Positions 35,785 to 45,873 are shown, numbered from the stretch's first letter. The stretch: 57,383 nucleotides of DNA from Dolichospermum sp. LEGE 00240 (GCF_015207875.1 NZ_JADEVZ010000028.1:1-57383), one strand, 5' to 3'. Program-made: numbers and translations. The notes: generated from the letters alone by a model not told the origin.

Positions 35785-37866
35785 ATGAATAAGAATTTTT
35801 TCCTACCAGTTTATTTACTAAGTTTACTGGCAACATCTCCTGCTGTAGCTGCTGATCATGAAAATAATCAAAATGCAGTAAATTTAGATATTCCTAATTT
35901 AAGAGACATTGAATTACCCGCCATAGATGCTCAATTATTAACCCAACAACCAACAGTAAACGAAGTTAAGCCAGAAGCCGCCCCAGAACCAGATCTAATG
36001 CCTACAGACGATGCAGATATTTCCATCGAAACCATTGGAGAAAAAGACGTTCTCCCTGAATCTACTCCTACTCATGTAATTGAAAAAGAAGAAATTCAAA
36101 AACAGGGGGCAACGAGTGTTGCTGATGTTTTAAAAAGAATGCCCGGTTTTGCTATTAATGATGTGGGACATGGCGCAGATATTCACACAGGTACATACTA
36201 TCGAGGAGCTTCAATTAATCAATCTATATTTTTGATTAATGGTAGACCAATTAATAGTAATATTAGTACCTATCATGGTGCAACTGATTTAAATAGTATT
36301 CCAGTAGAGTCTATTGAAAGAGTCGAATTATATAGCGGTACTGCTTCTTCTCTATATGGTTCTTCAGCCTTTGGCGGAGTTGTCAATATCATTACCAAAG
36401 AAGGTTATGGCAAGCCAAAATTAAATGCTAGTGCTGAATTTGGCTCATTAAACTTAAATAATCAACAGGTAACTTATAGTGGGTCAACGAATAAAGTCAA
36501 ATACAACTTTAGCTTTGAAAGGTTCTTTATAGATAATCGTTACCGCGTTCCTGTTGGTGCTGCAAATCGTGATGCTCAAGGATATTTATTTAATGCAGAT
36601 ACAGCTACCAGCACTTATTTTGGTAGCATAGGTGTAGATTTAGATCCTAAAAACTCCTTGAATTTAGATGTAACTACCCTGAGTAGTCGTCGGGGGTTGA
36701 TTTATTTCGGTTTTCCTTTACAAAGAGACCGATTAGATCATGATGGTTTGAATATTGGCTTATCTTGGAAAACTCGACTTGGTAAGGGAGAAAATTCCAA
36801 TTTAACAACTACCTTGGGTTACAACCGAGACTATTTTAGCACTTATGGACCAACGGGAGCGAGATTTTACCGAACCGGAATTTTAGATACACAACAATTC
36901 AAAGCTAGGATAGATCATGAATGGAAAATTACCCCTAATAATCAATTACGCTGGGGTTTAGATTTAAAAAATACTGATTTAATTGGCGATGTTTTGAGTA
37001 CGAATCCTGCCCTAATTGCTAAAAATGAAAGGGAAGATAGAAGTACATTTAATACAGCTTTATTTGCTGTCAATATTTGGCAACTTAGCGATGCTTTGCA
37101 AGCAGATTTAGGGGTAAGACAAAACTTTGATAGTCAATTTGGGAGTTATTTTAATCCTAGTGTGGGATTACGTTATGCAGTTAATCCAGCTATTGCAGTG
37201 CGTGGAAGTTGGGCAGGGGCGCAACGCAATCCAGGATTAGATCAATTATATGTTTTTGATACGGTGCATAATTGGAATTCTAACCCTGATTTAAAACCAG
37301 AAACAGGTTCTACTTGGACTGCGGGAATAGACGTGAGATTGTCTACAAATTTGTTAGGACAATTTACTTATTTTGGCAATAGTTTAGATAATCGTTTAGG
37401 CATAATTAATGGCAGATGGGAAAATATTGGTTTAGTAGATACCAATGGTTTAGAAGCAGCATTGCAATTAAAAATTGCCAGTGAATGGTCAACTTTTATC
37501 AACTATACTTATACAGATGCTCAAATCAAAACAGGCACAGAAAAGGGATTACAATTAGGATTAATTCCCTATTCTTGGCTACAAACTGGAATTGGTTATC
37601 AAAAGAATGGATGGCAAGGTAATTTATATGCTACTTATAATAGCGGTACTCGTCGTTCTCTTTTTAATAATGCAGCAGCAGGAGAAAAAAGTACAGATTT
37701 TGCCCCGTCTTTCTTTAATTTAGATTTGAGTGGACGGATTCCTGTAAATAAAAATTTGGGATTAACTTTTTACTTAGAAAATCTTTTGGGTGAACAATAT
37801 GAACGAGTGAATCGGATATATAGTCCTGGTTTTACTTTCCGCGTGGGTTTAACTTCTAGCTTATAG
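35785..37866 (+). CDS. TonB-dependent outer membrane receptor
   Basis: This outer membrane protein imports a scarce ligand such as a siderophore or cobalamin using TonB energy. I start it at ATG 35785 (MNKNFFLPVYLL), giving 693 residues with a signal peptide ending near SPAVAA. A possible TonB box lies near ISIETIGEKD. The plug domain (about 100-230) has VIEKEEIQKQGATSVADVLK, MPGFAI, YYRGASINQ and ERVELYSGTASSLYGSSAFGG, and the rest is a 22-strand barrel. The upstream frame to 35752 adds a non-signal leader. No ABC importer or siderophore gene is adjacent, so the ligand is unknown. Confidence 0.9.
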   Translation: MNKNFFLPVYLLSLLATSPAVAADHENNQNAVNLDIPNLRDIELPAIDAQLLTQQPTVNEVKPEAAPEPDLMPTDDADISIETIGEKDVLPESTPTHVIEKEEIQKQGATSVADVLKRMPGFAINDVGHGADIHTGTYYRGASINQSIFLINGRPINSNISTYHGATDLNSIPVESIERVELYSGTASSLYGSSAFGGVVNIITKEGYGKPKLNASAEFGSLNLNNQQVTYSGSTNKVKYNFSFERFFIDNRYRVPVGAANRDAQGYLFNADTATSTYFGSIGVDLDPKNSLNLDVTTLSSRRGLIYFGFPLQRDRLDHDGLNIGLSWKTRLGKGENSNLTTTLGYNRDYFSTYGPTGARFYRTGILDTQQFKARIDHEWKITPNNQLRWGLDLKNTDLIGDVLSTNPALIAKNEREDRSTFNTALFAVNIWQLSDALQADLGVRQNFDSQFGSYFNPSVGLRYAVNPAIAVRGSWAGAQRNPGLDQLYVFDTVHNWNSNPDLKPETGSTWTAGIDVRLSTNLLGQFTYFGNSLDNRLGIINGRWENIGLVDTNGLEAALQLKIASEWSTFINYTYTDAQIKTGTEKGLQLGLIPYSWLQTGIGYQKNGWQGNLYATYNSGTRRSLFNNAAAGEKSTDFAPSFFNLDLSGRIPVNKNLGLTFYLENLLGEQYERVNRIYSPGFTFRVGLTSSL

Positions 37867-37925
37867 GCAACTTTACCTCAATTTAGGTACAATCTATAAG
37901 CTGACATAACCTTGACTTAACCAAA

Positions 37926-40448
37926 ATGACAAGCATCTCCACCCCTACTCTCAAAATCCCCGAACTCCTAGCACCTGCGGGTAACTGGGAATGCGCTCAA
38001 GCCGCAGTAGAAAATGGTGCAGATGCGATTTACTTTGGTTTAGAAAAGTTTAACGCGAGAATGAGGGCTGAGAATTTCACAGAAGCAGATTTACCCGAAT
38101 TAATGGAATTTTTGCACCTGCGGGGAGTCAAAGGTTATATCACTCTGAATACCTTGATTTTCCCCCAGGAACTAATGGAAGCACAGCAATACCTCAAAAC
38201 TATCATTTCTGCTGGTGTTGATGCCGTCATTGTGCAAGACGTGGGTATTTGTCGGCTGATTCGTCATCTTTCCCCTGACTTTCCAATTCATGCTTCTACC
38301 CAAATGACTATTACCAGTGCTGCGGGGGTAGAATTTGCTAAATCTTTGGGTTGTCAATTGGTAGTTTTGGCGCGAGAATGTTCGATTTCGGAAATTAACA
38401 AAATTCAACAACAAATATCTCAAAAAAATACTTCCCTACCTTTAGAAGTTTTTGTTCACGGTGCTTTATGCGTCGCATATTCTGGACAATGTTTAACCAG
38501 TGAATCACTAGGAGGACGTTCTGCAAATCGGGGAGAATGCGCTCAAGCTTGTAGAATGCCTTATGATTTAATTGCAGATGGAGAAGTTGTGAATTTAGGT
38601 AATAGAAAATATTTATTAAGTCCTCAAGATTTAGCAGGTTTAGACGTTTTACCAGAGTTAGTAAAATCTGGAGTGACTTCTTTGAAAATTGAAGGACGGT
38701 TGAAAGCACCGGAATATGTTGCTAATGTAACTCGCGTTTATCGTCAAGCTTTAAATCAACTATTAGAAACAAATGTAGAGACGTTTTCTAGTCGAAAGAA
38801 AGACCAATATAAGTTAGAAATGGCATTTTCTCGCGGACTATATACAGGTTGGTTTGAGGGAATTAATAATCAAGAGTTAGTGCATGGGAGATTTGGTAAA
38901 AAACGGGGTGTTTATTTGGGAGAAGTTACCCGAATTAGAAATGCCGAAATAACAGTAAAGTTAGCAGCACCTGTTAAACCCGGAGATGGAATTGTTTTTG
39001 ATTGCGGACATCCAGAAAGGAAGGAAGAAGGGGGAAGAATATATGCAGTTATTCCTAATGGTCAGGATGTCATCTTAACTTTTGGCAGAAATGATTTAAA
39101 TTTCCATAATATCCATATAGGTGATAAAGTTTGGAAGACAAATGATCCAGAATTAGATAAACAAATCCGTCAAAGTTATACTGGAGAACATCCCCAATTT
39201 ACTAGACCGATTAATATCGAAGTGCATGGAGAAATTGGCGGAAAGTTAATAGCTGTATCCCGTGATCAATCTTGGAATATAGTGCAAGTAGAATCAGAAA
39301 TATTGATAGCTGAGGCACATACAAAACCCCTCTCTACAGAAAGATTAAAAGAACAATTTGGACGGTTAGGGAATACACCTTTCCATTTAGATACGTTTAT
39401 CAATAATCTCAACGGGAATATTATGTTACCTGTGAGTGAGTTAAACCGAATGCGTCGGGAAATAGTCAGCAAATTAGAGGAATTAAGAAGTAGACCTAAA
39501 CTTTGGGAACTAAATCATCAAGGAAAATGGCAAGATTTAATTAGTGCTAAATCTACACCAATTTCCGTTTCTCCTTCTCTGATTGTTTTAGTCAGAAATA
39601 TCGAACAATTACAAGCAGTATTAACAGCAGATATCAAAACTATATATTGTGAATTTGAAGATCCTCGCAATTATAAAGAAGCAGTAAAAATATTCAGAGA
39701 GTGGAAAGATTCTTTGATAAACCTAGTCCCCAGTTCCCAGTCCCCAGTCCCCAGTATCTTTGTCGCACCACCCCGGATAACCAAACCTGGAGAAACCTGG
39801 ATTTTAAAACAAGTTCTTGCTTCCCAAGCTGATGGTTATTTAATTAGAAATTATGACCAATTAGAATATTTTGCTAATGAAAGATGTGTTGGTGACTTTT
39901 CCTTAAATATTGCTAACCCTTTAACCGCAGATTATTTTCAACAACGCTTTAATTTAGAACGAGTAACAGCATCTTACGACTTAAATATTAATCAACTGGA
40001 AGACCTAATTACCAATTACCCAGCAGAAAATTTTGAAGTGACAATACATCAACATATACCAATGTTTCACATGGAACATTGTGTATTTTGCGCTTTTTTA
40101 TCTGAAGGAACAGATTATACAAATTGTGGTAGACCTTGTGAAACACAAGCGGTTACAATCAGAGATAGGGTAGGTAGTGAACATATTCTCAAAGCTGACG
40201 CAGGATGTAGAAATACAGTATATAACGCCACAGCACAAACTGGAGCAGAATACGTACAACGGTTAATAGGATTGGGTTTACAGCACTTACGGATTGAATT
40301 TGTCAATGAGACACCGGAACAACTGCAAAAAACCATACATAGCTATCAGAAATTACTCCAAGGAGAAATCATCGGTTCGCAACTGTGGAGAGAATTGAAG
40401 CTACAAAACCAATTAGGTGTGACTCGTGGTGCATTGGGGATAATGTAG
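37926..40448 (+). CDS. U32 peptidase family protein
   Basis: This 840-residue protein is the large U32 type related to E. coli YhbU/RlhA, which act in tRNA or rRNA hydroxylation rather than as true proteases. Family motifs: ELLAPAGNWECAQAAVENGA at the start, HASTQMTITS, and the signature EVFVHGALCVAYSGQC with SANRGECAQACRMPYDL. A second Cys cluster near the C-terminus (MEHCVFCAFL, NCGRPCE) may bind iron-sulfur or prephenate-linked machinery. Residues near 600-608 (VPSSQSPVPS) come from an in-frame CCCAGTC-type repeat. The start ATG follows the receptor stop by 60 bases. Confidence 0.9.
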   Translation: MTSISTPTLKIPELLAPAGNWECAQAAVENGADAIYFGLEKFNARMRAENFTEADLPELMEFLHLRGVKGYITLNTLIFPQELMEAQQYLKTIISAGVDAVIVQDVGICRLIRHLSPDFPIHASTQMTITSAAGVEFAKSLGCQLVVLARECSISEINKIQQQISQKNTSLPLEVFVHGALCVAYSGQCLTSESLGGRSANRGECAQACRMPYDLIADGEVVNLGNRKYLLSPQDLAGLDVLPELVKSGVTSLKIEGRLKAPEYVANVTRVYRQALNQLLETNVETFSSRKKDQYKLEMAFSRGLYTGWFEGINNQELVHGRFGKKRGVYLGEVTRIRNAEITVKLAAPVKPGDGIVFDCGHPERKEEGGRIYAVIPNGQDVILTFGRNDLNFHNIHIGDKVWKTNDPELDKQIRQSYTGEHPQFTRPINIEVHGEIGGKLIAVSRDQSWNIVQVESEILIAEAHTKPLSTERLKEQFGRLGNTPFHLDTFINNLNGNIMLPVSELNRMRREIVSKLEELRSRPKLWELNHQGKWQDLISAKSTPISVSPSLIVLVRNIEQLQAVLTADIKTIYCEFEDPRNYKEAVKIFREWKDSLINLVPSSQSPVPSIFVAPPRITKPGETWILKQVLASQADGYLIRNYDQLEYFANERCVGDFSLNIANPLTADYFQQRFNLERVTASYDLNINQLEDLITNYPAENFEVTIHQHIPMFHMEHCVFCAFLSEGTDYTNCGRPCETQAVTIRDRVGSEHILKADAGCRNTVYNATAQTGAEYVQRLIGLGLQHLRIEFVNETPEQLQKTIHSYQKLLQGEIIGSQLWRELKLQNQLGVTRGALGIM
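39724..39756 (+). repeat. In-frame CCCAGTC heptamer repeat inside the U32 gene
   Basis: AGTCCCCAGTTCCCAGTCCC and continued CCCAGTC units read as VPSSQSPVPS, a low-complexity insert in the region joining two domains. Confidence 0.8.
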
Positions 40449-40502
40449 CTAAATGGCGGTAAGTAGTATTACAATACTTATGCACCTTGGTTACTACTTT
40501 TT

Positions 40503-42887
40503 ATGTCCAGTTTAATGCCTCAGTGTCAGCAATTGCAAGCACAAGTTGAATCTATTCTCCAACTTCTACAGCAAGAATCAGCTTTGCGTTCTCAAGATAT
40601 TACATCTGTGCAAATTTCTTTGGATAAAGCAGTTTCTCCTAAGTTTGAAATTGTGTTTGCTGGTGCTTTTAGTGCGGGTAAATCCATGTTGATTAATGCC
40701 CTATTAGAGAGAGAATTGTTATATAGTGCAGAAGGACACGCAACTGGTACAGAATGTAAAATTGAATATGCACCTGTAGATTCAGAAAGAGTTGTTTTAA
40801 CCTTTTTGAGTGAAAAAGAAATTCAAGAACAAGCAGTATTTTTATGTCAGCAATTGGGATTTAATACTGTAGAAAATATCAATAAACAGGATGTAGTAGA
40901 TTTACTTCTTCAAGGTTGTACAGTAATTATTCAACAAGAGGGAGGAGAAAGTAAATCAGAACGAGGAAAACAAGCAAAAGCGTTGATTTTATTGTTAGAA
41001 GGATATGTAGCAAACCGCGATCGCATTAACACGGTCAATAATGCTACATACTCAATGGAACAGTTTAATTTTACGAACCTCAAAGAAGCTGCGGGATATG
41101 CACGCAGAGGTAGTAATAGCGCGGTTTTGAAACGAATTGAATATTATTGTTATCATCCGCTTTTGGAAGATGGTAACGTGATTATAGACACACCAGGAAT
41201 TGATGCACCAGTCGAAAAAGATGCACAATTAACATATCAAAAAATTCAACATTCAGATACGTCAGCAGTAGTTTGTGTTCTCAAACCTGCGTCAGCAGGA
41301 GATATGACAAAGGAAGAAACTGAACTGTTAGAAACAATGCGGGAAAATGCGGGGATAAGAGATAGGGTTTTTTATATCTTTAACCGCATTGATGAAACTT
41401 GGTACAATAACCAACTCAGACAACGGTTAGAAGATTTAATTAACAGTCAATTTCGAGATAGTAAAAGAGTTTATAAAACTAGTGGGTTGTTAGGATTTTA
41501 CGGAAGTCAAATTAAACAAACAACGCGATTAGATAGATTTGGTTTAGATTCGATTTTTGCAGAAAGTGTTAAAGGTTTAGATGGGAAAGAAGAAACACCG
41601 CAATTTGTTTATGCTTTTAATAATTACTGCGTTGCTTCCGGTAAACTTTCTCCCAGTCAATTTAGAATTTCTCTTCATGGTTATGAAACTTCTAATGATA
41701 ACTATGTGAGAATTTTAAGCGAACAAGGAACACCATTAATTAACCAACTCATTCAAGATAGTGGAATTGAAGAATTTCGGACATCAATTACTCGCTATCT
41801 GACAGAAGAAAAACGTCCCCAATTATTCAAAAACCTCGCAGATGATTTAGAAGATATTTGTATCAAACTCAAGAACCACTATCAAAGTGTGCAAATTGAT
41901 TTAGATAGTCAACCGCGAGAAATCGAGAGTATGAAAGAATATGAGTTGCAAAAATTAAATCAGCAACTCCAGCAAGTTGGAAGAGATTTTCATCAGCATA
42001 TTCATGATGAAGTTAACAGATTAATTAATAATAATTGCGAAGAATTTGAAACAGATTTTCGACAATTACAATCACGGATGATTCGTCGTCTTGATGAATT
42101 ACTAGATACCTTTTCCGTTGCAGAAGCTTATCGTCGTGCAACTTTGAGTCATCCTCGCAATGCAACCGCACCTTTATTAGCTATTTTGGTGGAGGCTTTT
42201 TATTACTTATCTAATCAGTTGGAAGACATTTTAATAGAATCTTGTCAACAGGTAGTTAGTAATCTATTCCAACAATTAATGGCAAAAATTAGAAAATCAG
42301 AATATTACCGTCAATTATATCGTTTGTTGGGTAATGATGGAGGAATAGAATCACAGGTAAAAGAGATAGAAAAACTGATTACTCAAGCTTTGGTAACTGT
42401 TGCTAGTGTTGAATGTGATAGATTTGTCCGCGAAAGTCCCAGATTTTATAATGAAGGAACATTCTCTATCTATCAATTTCGACAAGTGTTAGAACAAACT
42501 TCTCAAGGTTACGACGCAGAAAGTATTGTTGACGCTGAACCTGCAATTAGACAATTATTGAAGTTAGACTTTGAACCGAAAGTTTCCCATACTATTCGTC
42601 AATCTTTTCGTCAAACTATCAACCAAACTATTAAAACTCAGTTGTTACCAATGGGGGAAAAACAAGCAGATGAGATATTACAACAATATCCTTATGCTAA
42701 GGCTTATTTAGAGAAGAATTTGCAACAAGAAGCTGAGGAAAAGATTGCTAATAATCAACGTTTGTTGAGTCAAGTTGCAGGGAAAATTGAGGAGTATAAT
42801 ACAGCAGTTACGGGAATTAATGGCTGTTTACAAGCGATGCAGTTGTATGAACATTTGTTGCCGATAATTGGGGAGGAAGAGGTATAA
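40503..42887 (+). CDS. Bacterial dynamin-like GTPase
   Basis: This 794-residue GTPase resembles bacterial dynamin-like proteins, which remodel or repair membranes. The G domain has P-loop GAFSAGKS (54-61), the switch Thr in ATGTECKIEY, IDTPGID (G3) and FNRIDE (G4). Long helical regions follow (from about 440), with a moderately hydrophobic patch near TAPLLAILVEAFYYLSN that could be a membrane paddle. It overlaps the open frame of the KGK protein only by one base at its end. Many bacterial dynamins come in pairs; this one has no adjacent partner. Confidence 0.88.
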   Translation: MSSLMPQCQQLQAQVESILQLLQQESALRSQDITSVQISLDKAVSPKFEIVFAGAFSAGKSMLINALLERELLYSAEGHATGTECKIEYAPVDSERVVLTFLSEKEIQEQAVFLCQQLGFNTVENINKQDVVDLLLQGCTVIIQQEGGESKSERGKQAKALILLLEGYVANRDRINTVNNATYSMEQFNFTNLKEAAGYARRGSNSAVLKRIEYYCYHPLLEDGNVIIDTPGIDAPVEKDAQLTYQKIQHSDTSAVVCVLKPASAGDMTKEETELLETMRENAGIRDRVFYIFNRIDETWYNNQLRQRLEDLINSQFRDSKRVYKTSGLLGFYGSQIKQTTRLDRFGLDSIFAESVKGLDGKEETPQFVYAFNNYCVASGKLSPSQFRISLHGYETSNDNYVRILSEQGTPLINQLIQDSGIEEFRTSITRYLTEEKRPQLFKNLADDLEDICIKLKNHYQSVQIDLDSQPREIESMKEYELQKLNQQLQQVGRDFHQHIHDEVNRLINNNCEEFETDFRQLQSRMIRRLDELLDTFSVAEAYRRATLSHPRNATAPLLAILVEAFYYLSNQLEDILIESCQQVVSNLFQQLMAKIRKSEYYRQLYRLLGNDGGIESQVKEIEKLITQALVTVASVECDRFVRESPRFYNEGTFSIYQFRQVLEQTSQGYDAESIVDAEPAIRQLLKLDFEPKVSHTIRQSFRQTINQTIKTQLLPMGEKQADEILQQYPYAKAYLEKNLQQEAEEKIANNQRLLSQVAGKIEEYNTAVTGINGCLQAMQLYEHLLPIIGEEEV

Positions 42888-42973
42888 TGTGTTGGGTGAA
42901 TGCAGGGTTTTTCTGTGTTCACCTAATAGGAGTTTTCTCACGCAAAGGCGCAAAGACGCAAAGGAAGAAAGAG

Positions 42974-43303
42974 ATGGAAGATAATTTTAAAATTATAGAT
43001 TCTGAACAAGGTGATGTTGTGATTGATTTTGGAAATAAAACTTTCAAATTAAGTCTGTTAGTTTCACTAATGACAGAAATCATTTTGAATAAAAAGCTAG
43101 AAGAATTGAACAATAAACTCCGTGATCATGGTAGTGGTAAACTTCCATCTTATGACGAATCTTATTGGTCAAGTGCAGGTGTAGATTGTCAGATTTTAAA
43201 ACCTAGTAAAAATTGGCAAAAAGGAAAAATAAGAATGAAAATTTCTTTAGAATTTTGTCCTGAAGAACCAGAATCACCCCTTGACGACTTACGACGCAGA
43301 TAA
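42974..43303 (+). CDS. KGK domain protein
   Basis: I choose ATG 42974 (MEDNFKIID), giving 109 residues; the frame before it covers a CGCAAAGGCGCAAAGACGCA repeat. The C-terminal part NWQKGKIRMKISLEFCPEEP carries the Lys-Gly-Lys signature of the cyanobacterial KGK family (PF08872), and it ends with PLDDLRRR. Family function is unknown. It lies 86 bases after the dynamin-like gene on the same strand. Confidence 0.8.
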   Translation: MEDNFKIIDSEQGDVVIDFGNKTFKLSLLVSLMTEIILNKKLEELNNKLRDHGSGKLPSYDESYWSSAGVDCQILKPSKNWQKGKIRMKISLEFCPEEPESPLDDLRRR

Positions 43304-43790
43304 ATAAATGAAGCTACATCATAAATTAATTAGTCCACGCAGATAGAATTTGTTTGTGTGGATGCGATTTTACTTAATTGTCAGAATCAGGATATCCAGG
43401 ATTTAAGGATTGACAGGATTATTAATTGTCAGAATCAGGATTTTCTAAAAAGTTACAGCACTTTGCGCGTCTATCTGGTACAAGTTATATCTCATTTTTC
43501 AGTTGATGTAATAGTATGTCCTAAATTATTGTACCTAATGGTTACGCAAAGTGCTGTATACTTATTACTATGATTAGCGAAGATAGTGAAAAATAAGAAT
43601 TTTATTTTAAAAATATCAAATCAAGAAATCCCAAAATATAAACACCAAATCACATCCTGTAAATCCTCAAATCCTGGACATCCTGATTCTGACAAAATAT
43701 CAAATCAAGAAATCCCAAAATATAAACACCAAATCACATCCTGTAAATCCTCAAATCCTGGACATCCTGATTCTGACAAAATATCAATCT
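43304..43790. other. Repeat-rich intergenic region
   Basis: No gene is supported over 486 bases. A TTAATTGTCAGAATCAGGAT block occurs twice (43374-43393 and 43423-43442), and an inverted relative is tandemly repeated at 43610-43789 up to the HNH start. Short frames here are repeat translations. Confidence 0.6.
43610..43789 (+). repeat. 84-bp tandem repeat, two copies plus a partial third
   Basis: The 84-base units at 43610-43693 and 43694-43777 are identical as read, followed by AAAATATCAATC of a third. Each ends with CATCCTGATTCTGAC, the inverse of the GTCAGAATCAGGAT block upstream, so the region can also fold back on itself. Confidence 0.9.
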
Positions 43791-44036
43791 ATGAACAAAA
43801 CCCCACGCATTCCCATACCCCCAGAAGTCAGAACCTACGTTTTCCAAAGGGACAAATATCAATGTCAAAGCTGCGGTAAAATCTCCCAAGAAACTCAACT
43901 CAGTATTGATCATATTATCCCCTTATCTCGTGGGGGAAAAAACGATATTAGTAATTTACAAACTCTCTGCTTAACTTGTAATCAGCAAAAAACTAATAAC
44001 ATTGACAATCGTTTTCGCCGACATTTTGATACTTAG
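43791..44036 (+). CDS. HNH endonuclease domain protein
   Basis: This small 81-residue protein is a single HNH nuclease domain: VFQRDKYQCQSCGK (first Cys pair), then LSIDHIIPLSRGGKNDISNL with the catalytic His, and LCLTCNQQK (second Cys pair). Such solo HNH proteins occur in mobile DNA, restriction systems and as free-standing nucleases. It begins immediately after the 84-bp repeats. No partner methylase or intron is visible. Confidence 0.88.
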   Translation: MNKTPRIPIPPEVRTYVFQRDKYQCQSCGKISQETQLSIDHIIPLSRGGKNDISNLQTLCLTCNQQKTNNIDNRFRRHFDT

Positions 44037-44097
44037 TAAAAAAAGCTTTTAATCCAGTCCCCCTCCTCGCTTGCGGGGAGGGGTTAGGGGTGGGGTC

Positions 44098-45873
44098 TTA
44101 TTCTTTCACCACTTTAAACCACTCAGTTATCCCGTCAGCCAAAGTATTAGCCATTTTCTTCTGTGCTTGAGGATTAACTATCTCCTCAAATTCATCAGGA
44201 TTACTCATAAAACCCAACTCTAATAATACCGCCGGTGCAGCATGGGGACGAGTCAGGGCTAAATTATTCCAAAACACACCATAGGCAGGTTTACGAAGAT
44301 TTTTAACTACATAATTTTGTAAAAATACTGCAAGACTGTGTGATTGAGGATGATACCAAAAAGTACCAAAGCCTTTGGTTTTTTCCGCATCACCATTATC
44401 CGGTAAAGAGTTATGATGAATGGAAACAGCGATCGCAGGTTCTTCTTTATTAATTATTTCCTGACGTTCGACTAATGAAACATCTCGATCATCTTCTCTA
44501 GTCATCACCACTTTAGCACCGCGTTTCACCAATTCATCCCGCAGTAATTTAGAAACTACCAAGTTTACATCTTTTTCTGGATACCCAGTTGGACCAGTTG
44601 CACCAGATTCTTTACCACCGTGTCCCGGATCAAGTAAAATTTTAATACCAGATAAAGGTAGGCTTTTTCTGCTGTCAATATTTGGCGCATGGCGCAAAGT
44701 CAATACCAAAGTTGTATTGTCGTATTTCAGATTATAGCCCCATTGTTGGAGCTTTTTGAGGTTAAAGGTGTATTTGACTTGTTGTGGAGTCACCTGTTGC
44801 CAATCTAGGCGAGAAATTAAGGAGTCATCATCTAGGCGAATAGTATCTGTTTGAGCGATAGTATTGTAGAGAGTCAGCGCCAAGGAATTATTTCCCTGTT
44901 CGACACTCACCGGTACAGCCATTTGTAAGGGAAAACGTATTTCCGTTTCTCTAGCTAGTTGACGATATCCCACACTGCGAATTACTGTTTGTGGGGGAAC
45001 TGCACCGGGGAGAATTTTGGTTTCTTTACTATTAATCCAAGCCCCATAGTCTAAGCGTAGCCAATCGCCTTCTGTACCTGTAACTGTTGCTCTTGTTCCT
45101 TGAGGTAAAGGTGTCAGTCGAGAATAATCTGTACTTGGACCCGTGCGGGCTACACCTGATGCGGCTATTACCTCGACAACTGGTAATTGTACAGGTGCAA
45201 AAATTTGAATTTTGCCTTTACCGGTTTCAGTTGTTGTCTGACCATTCAATGTCAAACTAAATTGAGGTTGTCCTAAATCCCCAGTATTGGTAATTGTTGT
45301 ACAACCTTGGTATTTGGTAATATTATAAATGGCAGCCTGATTACGCCCGGTTAAAATGCTAGAATTAGCTGGTAATTCGGCTGTTAAAGGTTGAGGTAAA
45401 AGATTAACAGTTTGATTAGCTAGTTTGACGGAGACATTAGCTTGAGGAGGTGCGATTCCTACGGAGCGCTTCGCTATCGCACCAAAACAAATCAGTTCTC
45501 CTGGTAATCTAGTAATATCAGCCGCAGGTGTCAGAGAATCCTTCGCAAAGCCTAAACCTTGTGGTAATTCTGGTTGAGTAGAAATCCTGTTGACTTTAAT
45601 CTCGCGTTCTTGATTTTGGTAACGTATCTTAAACACATTCTCCCCCAATTGCAAGGGAAAACTAGGAGCAAAATGTCCAGCCTTACTACGTTTAACAGGT
45701 TTACCATTAATCAAGACTTGTCCAGTTGCTGGTGCTGTACCGATAAAAAATATTTTTTCCGTACTCGTTTGATGGTTTGCTGGGGGATAAACCACTAAAA
45801 GTGATGATTGTGCCAAAGCAATAGAAGGAGTACAAATAAAGCTAAATACTGCTAATCCTAAAAGTTTTTTCAC
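44098..45873 (-). CDS. N-acetylmuramoyl-L-alanine amidase (AMIN/SH3-type, AmiC-like)
   Basis: This periplasmic enzyme cuts the septal peptidoglycan stem peptide. A GTG at 45873 gives VKKLLGLAVF..., aligned with its neighbour's MKKLLGL; the TTG at 45888 is less likely. The 591 residues have a signal peptide to about residue 22, a SH3-like segment (about 230-290), an AMIN-like middle region and a C-terminal Amidase_3 domain. Zinc ligands and catalytic Glu are intact: His418 in DPGHGG, Glu433 in YPEKD, His486 in SIHHN, Glu552 in LLELG. A 35-bp palindrome (45449-45483) is read in frame within the N-terminal part, adding about seven residues. Confidence 0.93.
   Translation of the reverse strand: MKKLLGLAVFSFICTPSIALAQSSLLVVYPPANHQTSTEKIFFIGTAPATGQVLINGKPVKRSKAGHFAPSFPLQLGENVFKIRYQNQEREIKVNRISTQPELPQGLGFAKDSLTPAADITRLPGELICFGAIAKRSVGIAPPQANVSVKLANQTVNLLPQPLTAELPANSSILTGRNQAAIYNITKYQGCTTITNTGDLGQPQFSLTLNGQTTTETGKGKIQIFAPVQLPVVEVIAASGVARTGPSTDYSRLTPLPQGTRATVTGTEGDWLRLDYGAWINSKETKILPGAVPPQTVIRSVGYRQLARETEIRFPLQMAVPVSVEQGNNSLALTLYNTIAQTDTIRLDDDSLISRLDWQQVTPQQVKYTFNLKKLQQWGYNLKYDNTTLVLTLRHAPNIDSRKSLPLSGIKILLDPGHGGKESGATGPTGYPEKDVNLVVSKLLRDELVKRGAKVVMTREDDRDVSLVERQEIINKEEPAIAVSIHHNSLPDNGDAEKTKGFGTFWYHPQSHSLAVFLQNYVVKNLRKPAYGVFWNNLALTRPHAAPAVLLELGFMSNPDEFEEIVNPQAQKKMANTLADGITEWFKVVKE
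45449..45483 (-). repeat. Palindromic 35-bp element in amidase gene 1
   Basis: On the plus strand GGTGCGATTCCTACGGAGCG and the following CTTCGCTATCGCACC form a palindrome. The paralogue has a simple GTGCAGTTGCACC at the equivalent site, so about 21 bp were inserted, keeping the frame. Confidence 0.85.

Noticed and set aside
43610-43789. Possible CRISPR array from the repeated 84-bp units
   Set aside because: There are only two identical head-to-tail units without unique spacers and no cas genes, so it is a simple tandem duplication.
43358-43879. Frames of 71 and 97 codons before the HNH gene
   Set aside because: They are translations of the 84-bp tandem repeat and its inverted relatives.
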